In this document: positions 33,470 to 47,449 of the stretch, one piece after another | Position numbering within the stretch: the first letter of the stretch is position 1 | How the letters are laid out: each line of letters starts with the position of its first letter | Assembly: GCF_024323335.1 (NCBI RefSeq) | Contig: NC_066583.1 | Location: 15,900,665-15,964,664, forward strand | Direction: 5' to 3' | Length of the DNA stretch: 64,000 bases | DNA from: Lathyrus oleraceus | Taxonomy: Eukaryota; Streptophyta; Magnoliopsida; Fabales; Fabaceae | Translations under genes and position numbers: made by a program | The notes under the pieces: model-generated | The model's input: only the letters and a program-made list of their open reading frames with translations | What the model was told of the DNA's origin: nothing | The model's database searches: none

Positions 33470-34149
33470 ACAAAAGGAAACTAGTTCATATGTGTTAATC
33501 GGTGTCGAAACTAGTTCATATCTGTTAGTCGGTGTCAGTGTCATTCCCAAAACTTTTCATGTTGTTATTGTGTTTTTAATGTCTGTGTACTGTAAGGTCT
33601 TGTTTCTATGAACTAGATAATTGTGTTTTAAAATAAACCTCAATTTAATCCGTTAAAGATTGAGTTGAAGTATCCTTAGTCTTTTAAACTTAGGTAGTTA
33701 TTTGGTAGACCTCTAAGTAACTCTAAGAAAGGAGTTTAGAAAAATTCTCCTAATGTTAGTATGTGTGATTTATGTGTTAGCCTCTATATTGTAATTTTGT
33801 TTGTATTGATGAATATCCGAACTTGTCCCACTTATATTTTAAGTAGTTTCTATCACTTTTCAATCATGGAAATGACAAATGGAAATAACAATAACGTAAT
33901 AGTTTATAAATAGACAAATATTATTGAAATAAAAATTATATTCTTATTCTATTAGATTAAATTGAAGCTAACTTAATTATGTTATTTGTTCAATCAATCT
34001 AGGATGGATAACAAAACAACTCCCACTTTTGCTTAAAGCTTTCAAGAGCAGCATTTGTTGTTGTGGTTTGTTTGAGATAGAATAAACCTAAACACACTAA
34101 ATATAAGTATACATATCCATCACACAACCAAGGTTATTCTCAACTTATT

Positions 34150-35886
34150 TCTTTTTATTGAGATACAACCCAAAAGTACCTTTCAGATCATTGAAATGCA
34201 AACTGAGCCTAGGATAAGCAAAAGAGTCTGAAAGACAAAGGATATAGGACCGAACAAAATCGATTCTCAACTTATTCATTCTTATCTAGTTGAAGGAAAC
34301 TGTGAGAATCATGTACAGAATATTCACATTATTCTTCAAGTAGAAGATGATCCTAAAACTTACAAGGAAGTAGTGACTTCGAGAGACTCTTCCTTTTGGA
34401 AGGATGCTATCCAAGATGAAATGGATTCAATCATATCAAATCACACTTGAGAACTTGTTGATTTACCAAAGGGATCAAGGCCCATTGGATGAAAGTGGGT
34501 GTTTAAAAGATGTATCATAGTGATGGTATATTAAACACATACAAGGCAAGATTAATAACAAAGAGAATTAGACAAAAAAGGGTGTCGATTAGTTTGACAC
34601 ATATGCAACGATAGCAAGAACAACAATATTTAGAATATTGTTAGCCTTAGTCTCTTTGAATGACCTTATAGTTCATCAGATTGATGTTAAAACAAAATTC
34701 TTAAATGTATATCTTGATGAGGAAATCTACATGTAACAACCAGAAGGCTACGTGCTTCCTAGAAATGAACAAAACGTGTGTAAAGTTGTCAAATTCCTAT
34801 ATGGACCAACACAAGCACTAAAACAATGGCATTAACAATTTGATTTTGTCATACTTTCAAATGGATTTACTCCCAACTCGTGCGACAAGTGTTTATACAC
34901 AAAGGTAAGAAAAATATTTTAATATTCCTTTGTCTATACGTTGATTACATGTTGATAATTAGCAAAAATATGGATGGAAATTTAGAGACAAAAAAGTTTC
35001 TAACTTCCACATTCAAGATGAAAGATCTTGGATTAATTGACGCAATTTTAGGGATCAAAGTAAGGGGAAATAGTGGGGGTTAATAACTTAGTCAAACATA
35101 TTATATTGAAAAAATGCTTGATAAGTTCAAACACCTAAGTTTTATGGAAGTAACCACTACTTTTGATCATTTTGTCAAACTTCAAAAGAATAATGGAAGA
35201 TCAGTGGCTCAATTGGAGTATGCAAGTGAAATAGGGTGTCTTATGTACTTAATGAAATATACCAGACCAAACATATCATTTGCAGTTAGTAAAATGAGTA
35301 GATTCACTAGTAATCCAAATAAAGAACATTGGAAGGCAATCACAAGGATTTTTGGCTATCTACAAAAGACAAAAAATATTGGCCTTCACTATGGTAGGTT
35401 TCCTGCCATACTAGAAGGATATATCAATGCAAGTTGGATATCCAATATTGGAGATCATAAATCCATAACTTGATGGATATTTAAAATAGATGGAGGATCA
35501 ATTTCTTGGAAGAGAAATAAACAAACATGCATTACTCTTTCAACCATGGAATCAAAATTCGTGGCTCTTGCTTCCGCCGGTCAAGAAGCGGAATAGTTGA
35601 TGGACTTTCTGTTAGAAGTTCCATTAACAAAAGAAAATGTTTCAAAGATGTTGACACAATGCGATAGCCAAGCCACTTTAGCTAGAGTATTCAACGAAGT
35701 GTATAATGGAAAGTCTAGACACATAGGACTTAAACATTCCTTTCTTAGAAAATTGATTAAAGATGGAATTATTTCACTCAACTATATACAAACGAGCTAT
35801 AATTTGGATGATCCATTTACTAAGCCACTGACCAGAGACTTAGTAAAAACAACCTCGAGAGGTACGAGGTTGAAACTCCTTAAGTA
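34150..35886 (+). pseudogene. Ty1/copia pol remnant (RT and RNase H)
   Basis: Decayed copia frame beginning in the integrase-RT linker (EPRISKRVRKTKD), then RT (EDDPKTYKEVVTSRDSSFWKDA, CLYVDYMLIISKN with the catalytic YVDY form, FKMKDLGLIDAILGI) and RNase H (YASEIGCLMYLMKYTRPNISFAVSKMSRF, TCITLSTMESKFVALA, KSRHIGLKHSFLRKLI). It contains many stops and shifts and lacks gag, protease and most of integrase. Between the arms of the inverted duplication, it forms most of the spacer. Confidence 0.85.
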
Positions 35887-36412
35887 AGAGTTCCGACAAC
35901 GACGGCAACCCAACCTTATGTTAACAGAACATTAACCTCAAGATTCAATAGGTAATAAAAAGTCATTAATTTGGATGTTTGTCGAACATTTCATGATAAT
36001 GTTGACTTCTTAAATAAGGGTTGACTTTTTATTTAAACTCTTAATGAAGTTCAATATCGAGGGTATGTGTCTCATGGAAAAAGATACAATATGAAGTTTA
36101 CAAATGTGAATTTTGAGATGGTGTCGTCTCAAAGTGAGAGTTGGAGTTTCTCTCATGAAACAAGAAAACATATGACCATAATAAGTGTTAGGCGAGAAAT
36201 GCAGGCGAAGAACCCTTAAAGAATGCGTGTAAGGTAACACCGGTCCATTCACATGGATTAATGGTTTAAAAGCATTGCTACTTGACATTTTGAGTAGAAT
36301 TTGCATTGTCTTTACTAAGGTTAAATTTTAAATCGAAAGATACCTAACTGTATTAACATCTTTTGTTTCCTTTTCTGGAATGAGTCTTGTCATTATTGGA
36401 ACAAGTGGGGAT
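35887..36412 (+). other. Copia 3' region with polypurine tract
   Basis: About 0.5 kb between the end of RNase H and the 3' LTR. It ends in AAGTGGGGA directly before the LTR start; no gene is seen. Confidence 0.55.
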
Positions 36413-37124
36413 TGTTATAAATTCATGAATATTAAATATCCATGTGTGTATGTTCCAAAATAATAAGAAAAGTGGAATATAGTAAATGCTAATAAATGCA
36501 AGGGAAATAGTCTCACATTAGATGCTTTACTCACATTCAAAGCCTTTATAAGGAGTTAAGAATATTAACTCAACAAAAAGACAAAAGAGGATGAAGTGTC
36601 ACATGGACAAATGTGGTGGTCCCTAGTATTATGCAATTTGTCTCCTTCATACACCTCTCGGTGACACCGGCTCCAGCTCCAAGACCGGGTCCAAGGGTAT
36701 GGGCGTAGAGGCACTAGTGGTGGCTTGTAGACAACACTGACTGCTTGCGACGTTATGAGGCGGCGCGCTGCAGAATGAAGATAGACAATGATTGGAAACA
36801 ATGCAACTTTTAGTTAAAATGTGTTATTTAATCAAGGGTCGCAACCTTGTGAAACAACACATTCATGACCTATAAATACATCATTGCGAATTCAGAAAAT
36901 CATCACAAAAAAATCGAATATCCTCTTGCACGAATTCCAAACACTCTTTGCTACAAATTGAATTTTCGTTGGTCTTGCACAAATTCGATATAAGACTGAA
37001 TTATCCTGGATATTCCTGCTTCCAACTCTAAGTCATAAAGAGAGTGTTTAAAATACTTTTAAGAAAAATAACTCCATTCACGATTCAGTCCTGAGTCCAT
37101 TCAACTTTACCGATATTTCTAACA
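36413..37124 (+). repeat. Copia 3' LTR
   Basis: 712 bp from TGTTATAAATTC to TTTCTAACA, following a purine-rich tract. It contains a CTATAAATACATC promoter-like element near 36870. The 5' LTR is not in the window, so the border call rests on the TG...CA ends and the purine tract. Confidence 0.6.
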
Positions 37125-37152
37125 GGATCATTGTCATGTCTTGTGTCTAGTG

Positions 37153-37490
37153 GTAAAATATTATGAAAATAGCATCTCTATAGGTTCCTTTCATGCAGTT
37201 GCCAACAATATCACTGCAGTGAGTTCTGCTTCAAACGACGGACCTTATGCTTATTTAGTGGGAAATTTGGAAGCATATGGATGGTTACTATTGCGGTTAG
37301 TACAATTGACAGAGATTTCACTAGTTTTGTTACCCTTGGTAACAACAAAACAATCAAGGTATATCGATATTATAAAGATTAAATTGACGGTTTATTCATT
37401 TCATCAGTTAAAAAGTTATGTGTATAATAATGTTATTGTTAAGGTGATAGCCTTCCAGAAATAGAATTATTGCCTCGGAAGATGTATCCA
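37153..37490 (+). pseudogene. Subtilisin-like protease (subtilase) gene fragment
   Basis: The sequence reads IGSFHAVANNITAVSSASNDGP, then after a frame change VSTIDRDFTSFVTLGNNKTIK, and later SLPEIELLPRKMYPL. These match the plant subtilase S8 region around the oxyanion-hole Asn and the following segment. The catalytic Asp, His and Ser regions are absent. It lies between the copia LTR and the right arm, so it is probably a captured or stranded gene scrap. Confidence 0.7.
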
Positions 37491-38488
37491 TTGAATTGTA
37501 GCATGGCTCTTCTAGTTGCGCTCTTTCACATCCCTCAGCCCCTTTTGATGCCAGGTTGTTTTTTGAAGATGCTTCTCCGTAGCATTTTTTTTATAGTTAT
37601 TTTCTGATATAGATGTTTTCTATCCAATTAGTAATGCTTGTTGTTTTACTGTGCTAGAGGTCTAATTAATATAAAGATGGATTTGTTGTGTAAGGTATGG
37701 TATGACACACACTTTTTAAATACTTAAAAGCCATTATTTTATAGCTTAACCAATTCCCTTATGATCCTTTTTGGTGTTTTTGTATTCGATAAAACAAGGG
37801 TAAAATGAGGTTAATCGAGATTTGTGAGAATAACCTTGGTTGTGTGATGGATATGTATGCTTCTGTTTAGTGTGTTTAGGTTTATTTTAGCCCAAACAAA
37901 CCGCAACAACAAATACTGCTCTTGAAAGCTTTAAGCAAAAGTGGGAATTGTTTTGTTATCCATCCTAGATTGATTGAACAGATAATAGAATTAAGTTGGC
38001 TTCAATTTAATCTAATAGAATATGAATAGACTTTGTCTTTCAATAATATTTATCTATTTATAAACTATTATTTTATTGTTATTTCCATGGTCATTTCCAT
38101 TGTCATTTCCATGATTGAAAAGTGATAAAAGTGGGACAAGTTATGATATTCATCGATACAAATTACAATATAGAGGCTAATACCATAAATCACACATACT
38201 AACAATTGGATAATTGTTCTAAACTCCATACTTAGAGTTATTTAAAGGTCTAATAAACAACTATCTAAGTTTGAAAGACTATGGAGACTTTAACTCAATC
38301 GTTAACCGATTAAATTGAGGTTTATTTTAAAGCACAATTATTTAGTTCATATAAATAAGACCTTATAGTACATAGACATTAAAAACACAATAACAACATG
38401 AAAAGTTTTGGAAATGACACAGACACCGACTAACAGATACGAACTAGTTTCGACACCAATTAACACATATGAACTAGTTTCCTTTTGT

Positions 38489-38904
38489 TCATTTGGTGAC
38501 ATCTGGTGGGGCTGGTACCCATAGAACGTGCTTAACAAGGAAGAAATGACACAGTTGAGCTTCTCCAGACTTCATTCCAAGTAGTTCAAATGTAAAACGA
38601 TTAGGTTTCATGTCAGATGTGTCTAGGTGGCAAATTCCCAAAGCATCCATTATGTCTCCATATTCACCATTTTGAAGAATTTTGAAGATCTTACTACCTA
38701 TGTCTAGGTAGTGGACATAGTAAAGTGTGATGGGTAAGGCCTAGGGTGACATGATACCCATTTATGAGCATGGATATCCTTTGATATATCCAAAATAGTG
38801 TAGTTCTGCAAACGCGCAACTGATGTTGTTGAATAGCTAGTTCTGTGAATGTTAGAATTAGTTTCAACACCAATAACACTATGAAGAAATTCATGCACGG
38901 ACTT
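38489..38904 (-). pseudogene. Inverted BURP copy, 3' part
   Basis: Encodes the last ~140 residues of the BURP domain on the minus strand (HSVIGVETNSNIH, LQNYTILDISKDIHAHKW, SCHPRPYP, ICHLDTSDM, then PAPPDVTK and TGA at 38489-38491). A one-base deletion between the first and second CH shifts the frame. The upstream part of the gene resumes at 47877 beyond the solo LTR. Confidence 0.85.
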
Positions 38905-41900
38905 TGTAAGACCCCAATTTTGACCCTAAGATCCCTCATGAAATTTCATCATATGCATTAGCATTGGGATCATACCTTGGCATCCTCCTTACCCCTTTTT
39001 CATTGGGGTTGTTTTGGGAGAGATCACCAACAACCATGTGATTGTATCATGCTTGTATATTATCATTTTACTAACCAAAATACCAAAAATATGTCTTTGC
39101 ATTTGCCTAACTCTTTTGTAGCTAGGGCATGGTTCCCATTGATCTATCAAGTTCATATCTAGGGTTTAAGACCCTCATGGCTAAAAGCACAACCAAGGAT
39201 TGACCCAAAATGTCTCAAAGCATAATATATGAGTCCCCGTGATCTTTACATGTTATTTTGATCAAGATTTCTTCAAGAGTTTGGAGTTGGTTTGTCTTGG
39301 AAACCCTAGTTTGTATGGGTATCCTAAGTAACTTCCTCAACAAGCTACCTCACCAGTTGATCAAATTTATCAAGGGAGACTTAAAATTTCATCATATTAT
39401 GCATATATGATCTACCATGATCCTAAAAAGTCAAGAGAATTGAAAGTTAGCAAGATGGTTGATGGTGGTTGGCCAGATGAATTCATCTGATCAAAACTGG
39501 GTCTCCCTAGACCCTATCTCCTACAATTTTCACCATATGAAAATGATTCCAATAGAAAAGTTGCTCTAAAGGACATTACAAACAAATTTCATGTTGAGAC
39601 CTAGATCTAGTTTTTCTTGGAAAATCATTTTCTATGTTGAAACATTGTAGGTCATTTTGTCTAAACCCTAATTTGAAAGTCAACTTCCCAAGGCCATAAC
39701 TTGCTCAATTTTTATGATATTAAATATTTCCAAGTTGAAAAATCAAATTCAATATGTCTACTTCAACTTTTATGTTTGTAGTGAAAGCTAAATCAACTTT
39801 TATAAGCATGTGGTATGAGGATACGTTATAGGTCATTTTTTATCTATACCATTGAACAAGTGATTTTCCTCAACTTCAAAAATGCATAACTCTATCATTA
39901 TAAATCCAAATGACATGAAATTGGTGACCATTTTGAAGGTATTTGCAAGATGCATAACTTTGATGAAGACACTTTTCTCATTTTGAGCTCACATGAAAAG
40001 TTAAGTAAGATGGAACATTGAGGTATATGACTTGACACTTAGAAAAAATTTCAACATGTTGAAATTTCCAAACTTCCACCTCGAAATTCACCATGATCCA
40101 AGTTCCAAATGAAACAGTGTTCAACATCAAAGTTATTCCCCTTGATCTAAGCTTTCCAAAGAGTCCTATTTCATGCATTTTGGATAAGGTTTTCTAGGGC
40201 TGTGCATGGTCTTAACAGGTTTGCATCAAGTGGAAAGATCAAATGTCCAAAACACCATTTCACATTGCCTTGCCATTCAAGCTTCTTTGAGACTTCAGAA
40301 CAATTGAATTTGGACCAAAATGGATTGCTTCATGGGCCTGGACACACCCATGTAAGCTTGTGAATGACATTGCCAAATTTGGAAGCAAATGCAAGTGTAC
40401 AAATATCACTCCCTCATGCTATAAATACATGCCCTCTAAGCTCATTTGAGGGACCCCTTGCGCGCCATCTTTGCCCCCTCTTTTCAAACCCTCATAATTC
40501 AAAGGAAAACCTGAGAATTTTCAATCTGAAAATTGAGTTTGAATCTCACTGTTTGGAGATTCAAAAACTCCAGGATCCAAAGCTTTGTTCCATTGCCAAA
40601 CCACTTCTGCAAGTTCCCTGAGTGTGATCAAGCAAGGATTGAAGCAAGCAAGATCAAGTTCTGCACATCATTGAAGGTATTTTCCATAAATTTTCTTGTC
40701 TTCGATTCTCACTCAATTCTCATAAATTCTCTTGGATCTTTGGTTGTCTGAAGTCCTACCAATGTAGGCAAGAAGATTGAGTTGCTTTGAGGTCAAATCG
40801 AAGCAACTCAGTTGACACACCTCAAAATTCAACTCCTCATATCTTTCTATATATTTGGAGTTAGTTAAAATTGAGGTCAGATTCTTCCTCTATGTATTTT
40901 TTTCTTTCAAATCATATCCTCCTTTTTCATTTATGTGATGGTGATGACTGAACCAGTCCGGTGAGCCTCGCCTGAGAAGGTGACCGGAGTTTCAGCGTCG
41001 GTGGTGTGCTGGACAGGTTCTGAGCCATATGATCAATTCAAAATGTTTTTATCTCATGCGTTGGTTTTGATTACCATCCCTGTGGCGCATTGACTTAAGT
41101 CCATGGTGGAAAGCGCGTTGATGACCACTTGATCTGCCACCTCAATTAATGAGGGAGATCAAGTGGTCCACGTTTTTTTTGTATTTTCTGATTTTCATTT
41201 TATTCCTTTGATTTTCATTAATTCATATTAATTTTAATATTGATCCAAAACATATGAGAGTTTCACCAAAAAAATTTAAATAAAATCCTCTTTTATATTT
41301 TGAATTAAAATTATTTTTGGATCATTATTAATATTTTTCATGATTTAATTCATTTTGTGAATATTTTTAATTGTTTAAAAATACTTTTAAGTCTCTAAAA
41401 ATTCTGAAATTTTTTCTCCAAGGTCCTTTGACCTTGTTTGACCTATGATAAATCTCATGGCCATTTCTTTAGTGTTTTGATGAGATTTTAGGAATTTGAC
41501 AAACCATAGTTAATTTAATACATTATTTTTAGTATTTTTAAATTGAATAAATGCCAAATAATTGTGTTGAGCCATTTTGATTGTTTGTATGAGTTTGACT
41601 TGTGTTGTTGGCCCTTGGTCAAGGTTGATTTTGACTTTGTTAGGTTAAGATCATTGGATTTAGGGGATTGATGGAATGTACATTCCATCTCCCAAAATGA
41701 ATGAATGATCTTAATTTGGTAAAAATCCTCCTTTGTCCAATTTGAGTTTTGATCCATTACCCTCCCTCTACATCTTATTCCCCTTCTTTATGCATTCATA
41801 CCATGGACCTATGATATCTCAATATCCTAAGGCTAGTTGATTGAAAAATCAACATAAGTATGGATGAGATTAAGCCACCTCTTTTGCATATTCTTTTTGT

Positions 41901-43195
41901 GTGTGGTATGTTTCATGAGCATAGTCTATTATACTATGTCTCTAACATGCATTAACACCAAAATTCTATTGCCCGACCTCAAATAGTTGGGACTTCTACA
42001 TAAGTCCAATTACGATTGCTTAACATAGCGCTAAATTTTTGACACAAAAGGCATAACATTCTAGTTAGTGAGATTGTAAGTCTCCCTTCTTTCATGGTAT
42101 TGTGTGGAAACTTTGCCTTTTTTCTTCCTTTGAAAGATGTCTTGATTCAAGGATCCATGCTTGTGATAAGTGGGTTAAGTGTTCTCCAAAGAATAACTTA
42201 AAACAAAAAGCAAAAGCAATACTAACTTCTAACTCATTAACAACTAACATTTAATTTCAAGCCATTTACTTTTAACTCACTTTAATTTTTAAGCCTTCTT
42301 CATTTGCCATTATTCATACCATTCTAATTGTTTATGTTAATGTCATTTTCACTTTGTCCATTTGGACCGTATTTTGTGATATATTTTGCTTGTGTATATT
42401 GTGTTTGTTTGTATGGTCTTTGGCCATTAATGTACATAATAAGAACAAAAAACCCTAAAAAAATATCTTGTGTGGACTGTTGGTTTGCTCTGAGACAATT
42501 GGACTTAGAATTTAGGTAATACTCCCTATGTAAAGGATTTGACCAACGCCAACTTTCATGTAACCAAGTTCTTGTAATCTAAAACTTCATCTGATACATC
42601 ATTAAAGATCCATTTGAGTTCATCTGCAACATGATCATTGTGAAGCTGTTATTTTAAACCTATGACTTATGGCATTGTGGAATTTATCTGCTACATGGGC
42701 AAATTTGAAGAAGATCATGGAATTCCTAAGCTTGGATGTGGCTATCTTTATTTGATGTCTTGCTCTTGAAGTTAATATGGTGTGCATTATTTGTTGCTTG
42801 ATTCTAATTTCCAAGGAAATTTGGGTTTCTATATGACATTCTTGTCTATTGGCTTGCAACACATTGGTCAGATCTTTTCAACTCTCAACTTTTAAATTTA
42901 TGCTTAGGATTAGTCTCGTCATCTCCTCTCCAACTCTTTAATTTCAAAATATCTCTCTCCTTTTTTATAAAAAATTCTTTGTTTGTACTTGTTTTGTTTC
43001 TAAACTTAGACCATTTTGCAAACTAGAAACTTTGGCATTATGTCATTGCATTTTCAAACTTCTTTTCTTAAATAAACATGTAAACAAACTTAACTATACT
43101 TGACTTAAAGATTTCAAAAGTCAAAAAGAACTAACTCATTCAAACCATTTTTAGGCCTCTGTGCCTTTCAAACCTAATTTTTGTTAAAAGCAAAG

Positions 43196-46100
43196 TGTCG
43201 CAGTGAGAATCGTATATCAAACTATTGTATTAACTTGGATCACAAAACATTAAATGTTCACCACCGAACTTTAATTTATCCAAGGGAAAGGGAAAAGATC
43301 GAATAAAACCCTAATTGTGCAATGTAAAAACAATGCGAAGAGATCTAAAGTTCGGGGGTTGGTTATACTAAGGGAAGGTATTAGCATCCTCAGTATCTAT
43401 AGTATCCTATAGGAACATTTTGAAAGTATTTGTGTCATGTTATTATTTGTTTTCTATTATTTGGAAATGTTTTATTGGGAAGGACCTAAAGGTTTTATTA
43501 AGTTTGCTCGCCAAAACTTCGCGGTCATGTGCCTACGTATCCTAATAAGGATGGAATCAGAGCAACCGTAGTTCACCTAACTAAGGGTGAAAGAACACTT
43601 GGTAGTGGTCAAGGTTCCAAAGTTGGAAGTAAGTGTTCATAACAAACATACTTACAAGAGTTACCAAGTAACTCTCACTTGAATCTAAGTTGAAAGTGAG
43701 AATGACTCTAACAAGGTCAAAGGGAAACTAGGGATTGCTAAACTACCTATGACATTAAGTCAATAAAGAGGTATTTCCCTTGGATTTAGGCAAAAAGATA
43801 AACAAAATATAATCAAGATGAAGAAGATGTTCAAGCATGACATCAACAAATATAAGCACATGATAAAGAAAGATGTTCAAGCATGACATCAACAAAGATA
43901 AACAAATGGTAAATAAGATGTTCAAGCATGACATCAACAAGAACAAAGAAGGATGAAGAAGATGTTCAAACATGACATCCACAAAGATAATCAAATAAAG
44001 AAGATGTTCATACATGACATCAACAAGAACAAACAAGGATGAAGAAGATGTTCATCCATGACATCCACAAAGATAATCAAATAAAGAAGATGTTCATACA
44101 TGACATCAACAAATATAAGCACGTGTTAAAGAAGATGTTCAAGCATGACATCAACAAAGATATGAAAGCATGATCATAATAATATCAAGCATGGTATGTA
44201 TACACATATGTGCAACATATGAGCATAAACAAAGGTACAACAACATCAATCAAAGATGTATAAAGTTACATGAATATGAATGGCATGGATATATCATCAT
44301 GAAGAAACAAAGATGAATGAAATAACAATTCATGAACATGTATATGGATGTCATAATAAGTATGAATGAACATGTGTATGCATGAAGTAAGACATGGTTT
44401 AGACATAACATCAACTTGATCATGAAAACAATTTAAGGTATTAAATACATGCATGTTAAGGTTCAATATGATCACAAACAAAGGTTCAACATCATACAAA
44501 AAGTTTGAACATGTAAGCATACAAGTCATACAAAGACATGTTACTACAAGTTTAAAGCATTTGTAAACACATAAACAAAGACAAACACAAGGGAACACAT
44601 GCACACAAAGGTCCAACAAGACATGAAATAATGACATGTGAATCATGGATCAATGGGAAAATAAGCACACAAAATTTCATGGCATATTAACAAAAGTTCA
44701 AAGCACATAAACATGTAAACATACATTAAAGTAAGTCAAAATTAGGTAAAAACCAAGAGACACATATTAACAACATCAAAAAAGTCCATATATGATTCAC
44801 AACATTCATACAAGTCATGGTGATCAATAAAAATTAAAGTATCAACCAAAGAAGGTCATTTGAAATCCTAAAACAATCCTAAAAAGGTACCAACTTCAGA
44901 CAAATATAAGTATGTGAAAAATCAATAAATTCTGGAATTTGTTTTCACCATAATAAAATAGACAAAATTATGAACACATATAGCAAAAAGAGTGGGACAA
45001 AAAGGCTTAGGGATCATCAAGTTATGAGTCTTTGAAGTTATGAAAAATAACAAAAATAAATAGGCAAAAAAAACAATGAATAAAAATGGGTCTGGGGGCA
45101 AGCAAGATTCAAACCCCAGACCTCTTGCACTCACAAAGCCTTAACACACACACTTTAACCGTTGGGACGGTGATACATCCATTAAACAAAACGCAAACAC
45201 TAATATATATAATAAAATGGTTCAAGAACTTGGAAAATGACACCAATTCATCATCTTCTTCCTTGTGTTCTTGCATGTTTCTTTTCCTTTTTTTTTTAAA
45301 CTTCAAACAACCATAACTCTCTCAATTTTCCATGAAATTAAAAACCGTAAGAACCTAAATTGCTCTAATTTTTGCAAGGAATCTAATAGTATCATTATCT
45401 CATCCTAAAACTCAATGTAAAAAACGTTCCAAGGCAAAAACCAGAACTGCACTTTTAATTTCCAAACAATAAAGTCTCAATGCATGAGCATGGTATAATG
45501 CATACAGTAGCAAACATACAACAAACACACTATGTACTACATTTTTACTTCAATAAATATTCCAGAATGATGCATGAATAAGAGTTTTCAAGTGTAAGTG
45601 CACTTACCTATTGGAGAAAGTCAAATGCTTCTTCTTAGCTACTACAGAAATAAGAGAGAGATTCTACCAGCCTTGTTGGTCCTTAAGGATAGTGTTTGAA
45701 CAATGAGAATGGCCAGAAATAACTTGTATTATCTCACACAAATCTTCTTGCAAAATGAAGAAGTGAAATGGTGAATGATAAAATAGAGGTTACAGAACTT
45801 GTTCAAGTGATTAAATAAGCTCTAAATGGCGTCTAGAGATGATTTGTGGTGTTTGTTTGGAAGATACACGTGGAAAATAAGTTTGGTTAGAGAACTTGCA
45901 AAAATAGTGTGTTTTTGCAAATTCTAATGGAATGGGAGTTTGATGAAGTGTTGAGGGGTTGTTGTTGTGTGTTTTGAGGCTTAAGGGATCCCTCTATTTA
46001 TAGGAAAAGAGTGAGGATTGGAACTGATTCGAAACAAAAGTTGTGAAGTTATGGGTTTGGTTGAGAATGAATGAGAAGTTTGCATGAATAGTTGAGTTTC

Positions 46101-47449
46101 AAGGAGTTTGTCATATTTCCCTAGCCTCTACAAGGTTGCTTCTGATCTCTTAATATTATTTGTGATCTTTAGGGACAAGTTTCAAGGGTGAAAGAGTGAG
46201 TTGTTGACATAAAGCTTGCTTTATCAAAGTAGTAATGTGACCTTTTGCAAATTCACCCATAAATGGTATAATGCAATGGACAAAACCTCAACTCCTTGTG
46301 TAATGCATTTAGGATTCATATAAACATATGATTATGGATATATTTATACACAAGAGGACCTGCAATCAAGAAATTTTTACATTTGAAATGGTTTTCCTCC
46401 AAAAATTCATCATGAACATGACTTGAAATTCAAGTTTGGAACCCCAACTTCCCATTTTCGAAACTCATAGACCATGCATGGTAAAAATATGTACTTGTAC
46501 TTTTTAAAAAGCCACAGACATGCTCTACAACTTTCATGTTTTGAGTGTTTTCTGAATCAAAGTGGATAATGATGAAAAATGGCTGTAAAGCTTATCACTT
46601 TTTAGGGATCAAAGTTGTCTTGAAATTTTTTGAAGTGTTTCAACTTGAGACACCAACTTTATAGCCTCATAAATCAAAATCCTTGCACTTTTATGGAATC
46701 AACCCTCTAGGACAAAGTTGAATTATAGAACAAGATCTTTCATTTGAGCTTTGTAGCAAAGAAAATGGCTGCTCGGATTGGAAGTTATGGCTTGAGAAAG
46801 TAGTGCACTTGAACATGAAATTTGGATACTTAGTGAAATTTTCAATGTTTTCAAGATTGCCCTTTTTGAAAGTAACCTCATTTATCTTGATTTTTCTTGA
46901 TCAAATTAATCAATTAAGCATATACTCACGAAATTTAACTTGAGAAGTTCATATTTGATCATAAATCTCAAAAGTCAAATGTTTGACTTTGTAGTGCACT
47001 AATTGTGTATGAGATGAATTTGAATTTCTTGATCTTCAATGAATTCAAACTCTTGAGCCAATTGAACATCATGGATGGGCCCTAAGATGTACTTTAGTGT
47101 GTTGAGTGATGTCTCAAGGCTTGAGATCATGTCTTGATCAAAATTCTCAGATGAAATTGAATGTTGTTGAGAAACCCTAATTAGTGAACCAAATGAAAGT
47201 GAAGCTTGATGCACTTCTGATTAGGCCACAATACCCTTATTTTTTTATGGAGAGATATCTCTTGAGTGTATGAGAACTTGATTTATTGATTATTAATACA
47301 AAACTTTGACTGATAAATCCTTTGAGCTCTTTGAGGGAAACCCTAATTCACATATGAAATAAACCAGGCATATCTTGATCTTGGAGGTTGGCTATGCATG
47401 AATGATGAAAATGATTATGAAATCTAGGGGTAAATTTTGGGGTGTGACA
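43196..47449 (-). mobile_element. Second Ogre-like solo LTR nested in the first, opposite orientation
   Basis: 4254 bp with minus-strand start TGTCACACCCCAAAATTT and end CACTGCGACA, flanked by a perfect 5 bp TSD CAAAG (43191-43195 and 47450-47454). Its 3' end again has a 'ccttggataaatt ... cggtggtgaac' segment resembling the host LTR's end, so the two are related families. No coding region. Confidence 0.85.
43814..44165. repeat. ~50-65 bp minisatellite in the nested solo LTR
   Basis: About seven units of 'gaagatgttcaagcatgaca' plus 'tcaacaaagataa'-like spacers. It lies in the U5-proximal part of the minus-oriented LTR. Confidence 0.85.

Larger units (their letters stand above)
29580..34143 (+). 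repeat. Left arm of a giant inverted duplication
   Basis: Pairs in antiparallel orientation with 37826-52800, less the LTR insertions there. Homology is seen upstream of the BURP gene, in its promoter, intron repeats, coding repeats, BURP domain and 3' region, and stops at GGTTATTCTCA near 34143. Confidence 0.85.

Noticed and set aside
42328..42519. Small Cys-rich ORF in the outer solo LTR
   Set aside because: Lies in LTR noncoding DNA; no conserved spacing of Cys and no signal-peptide/maturation layout beyond chance.
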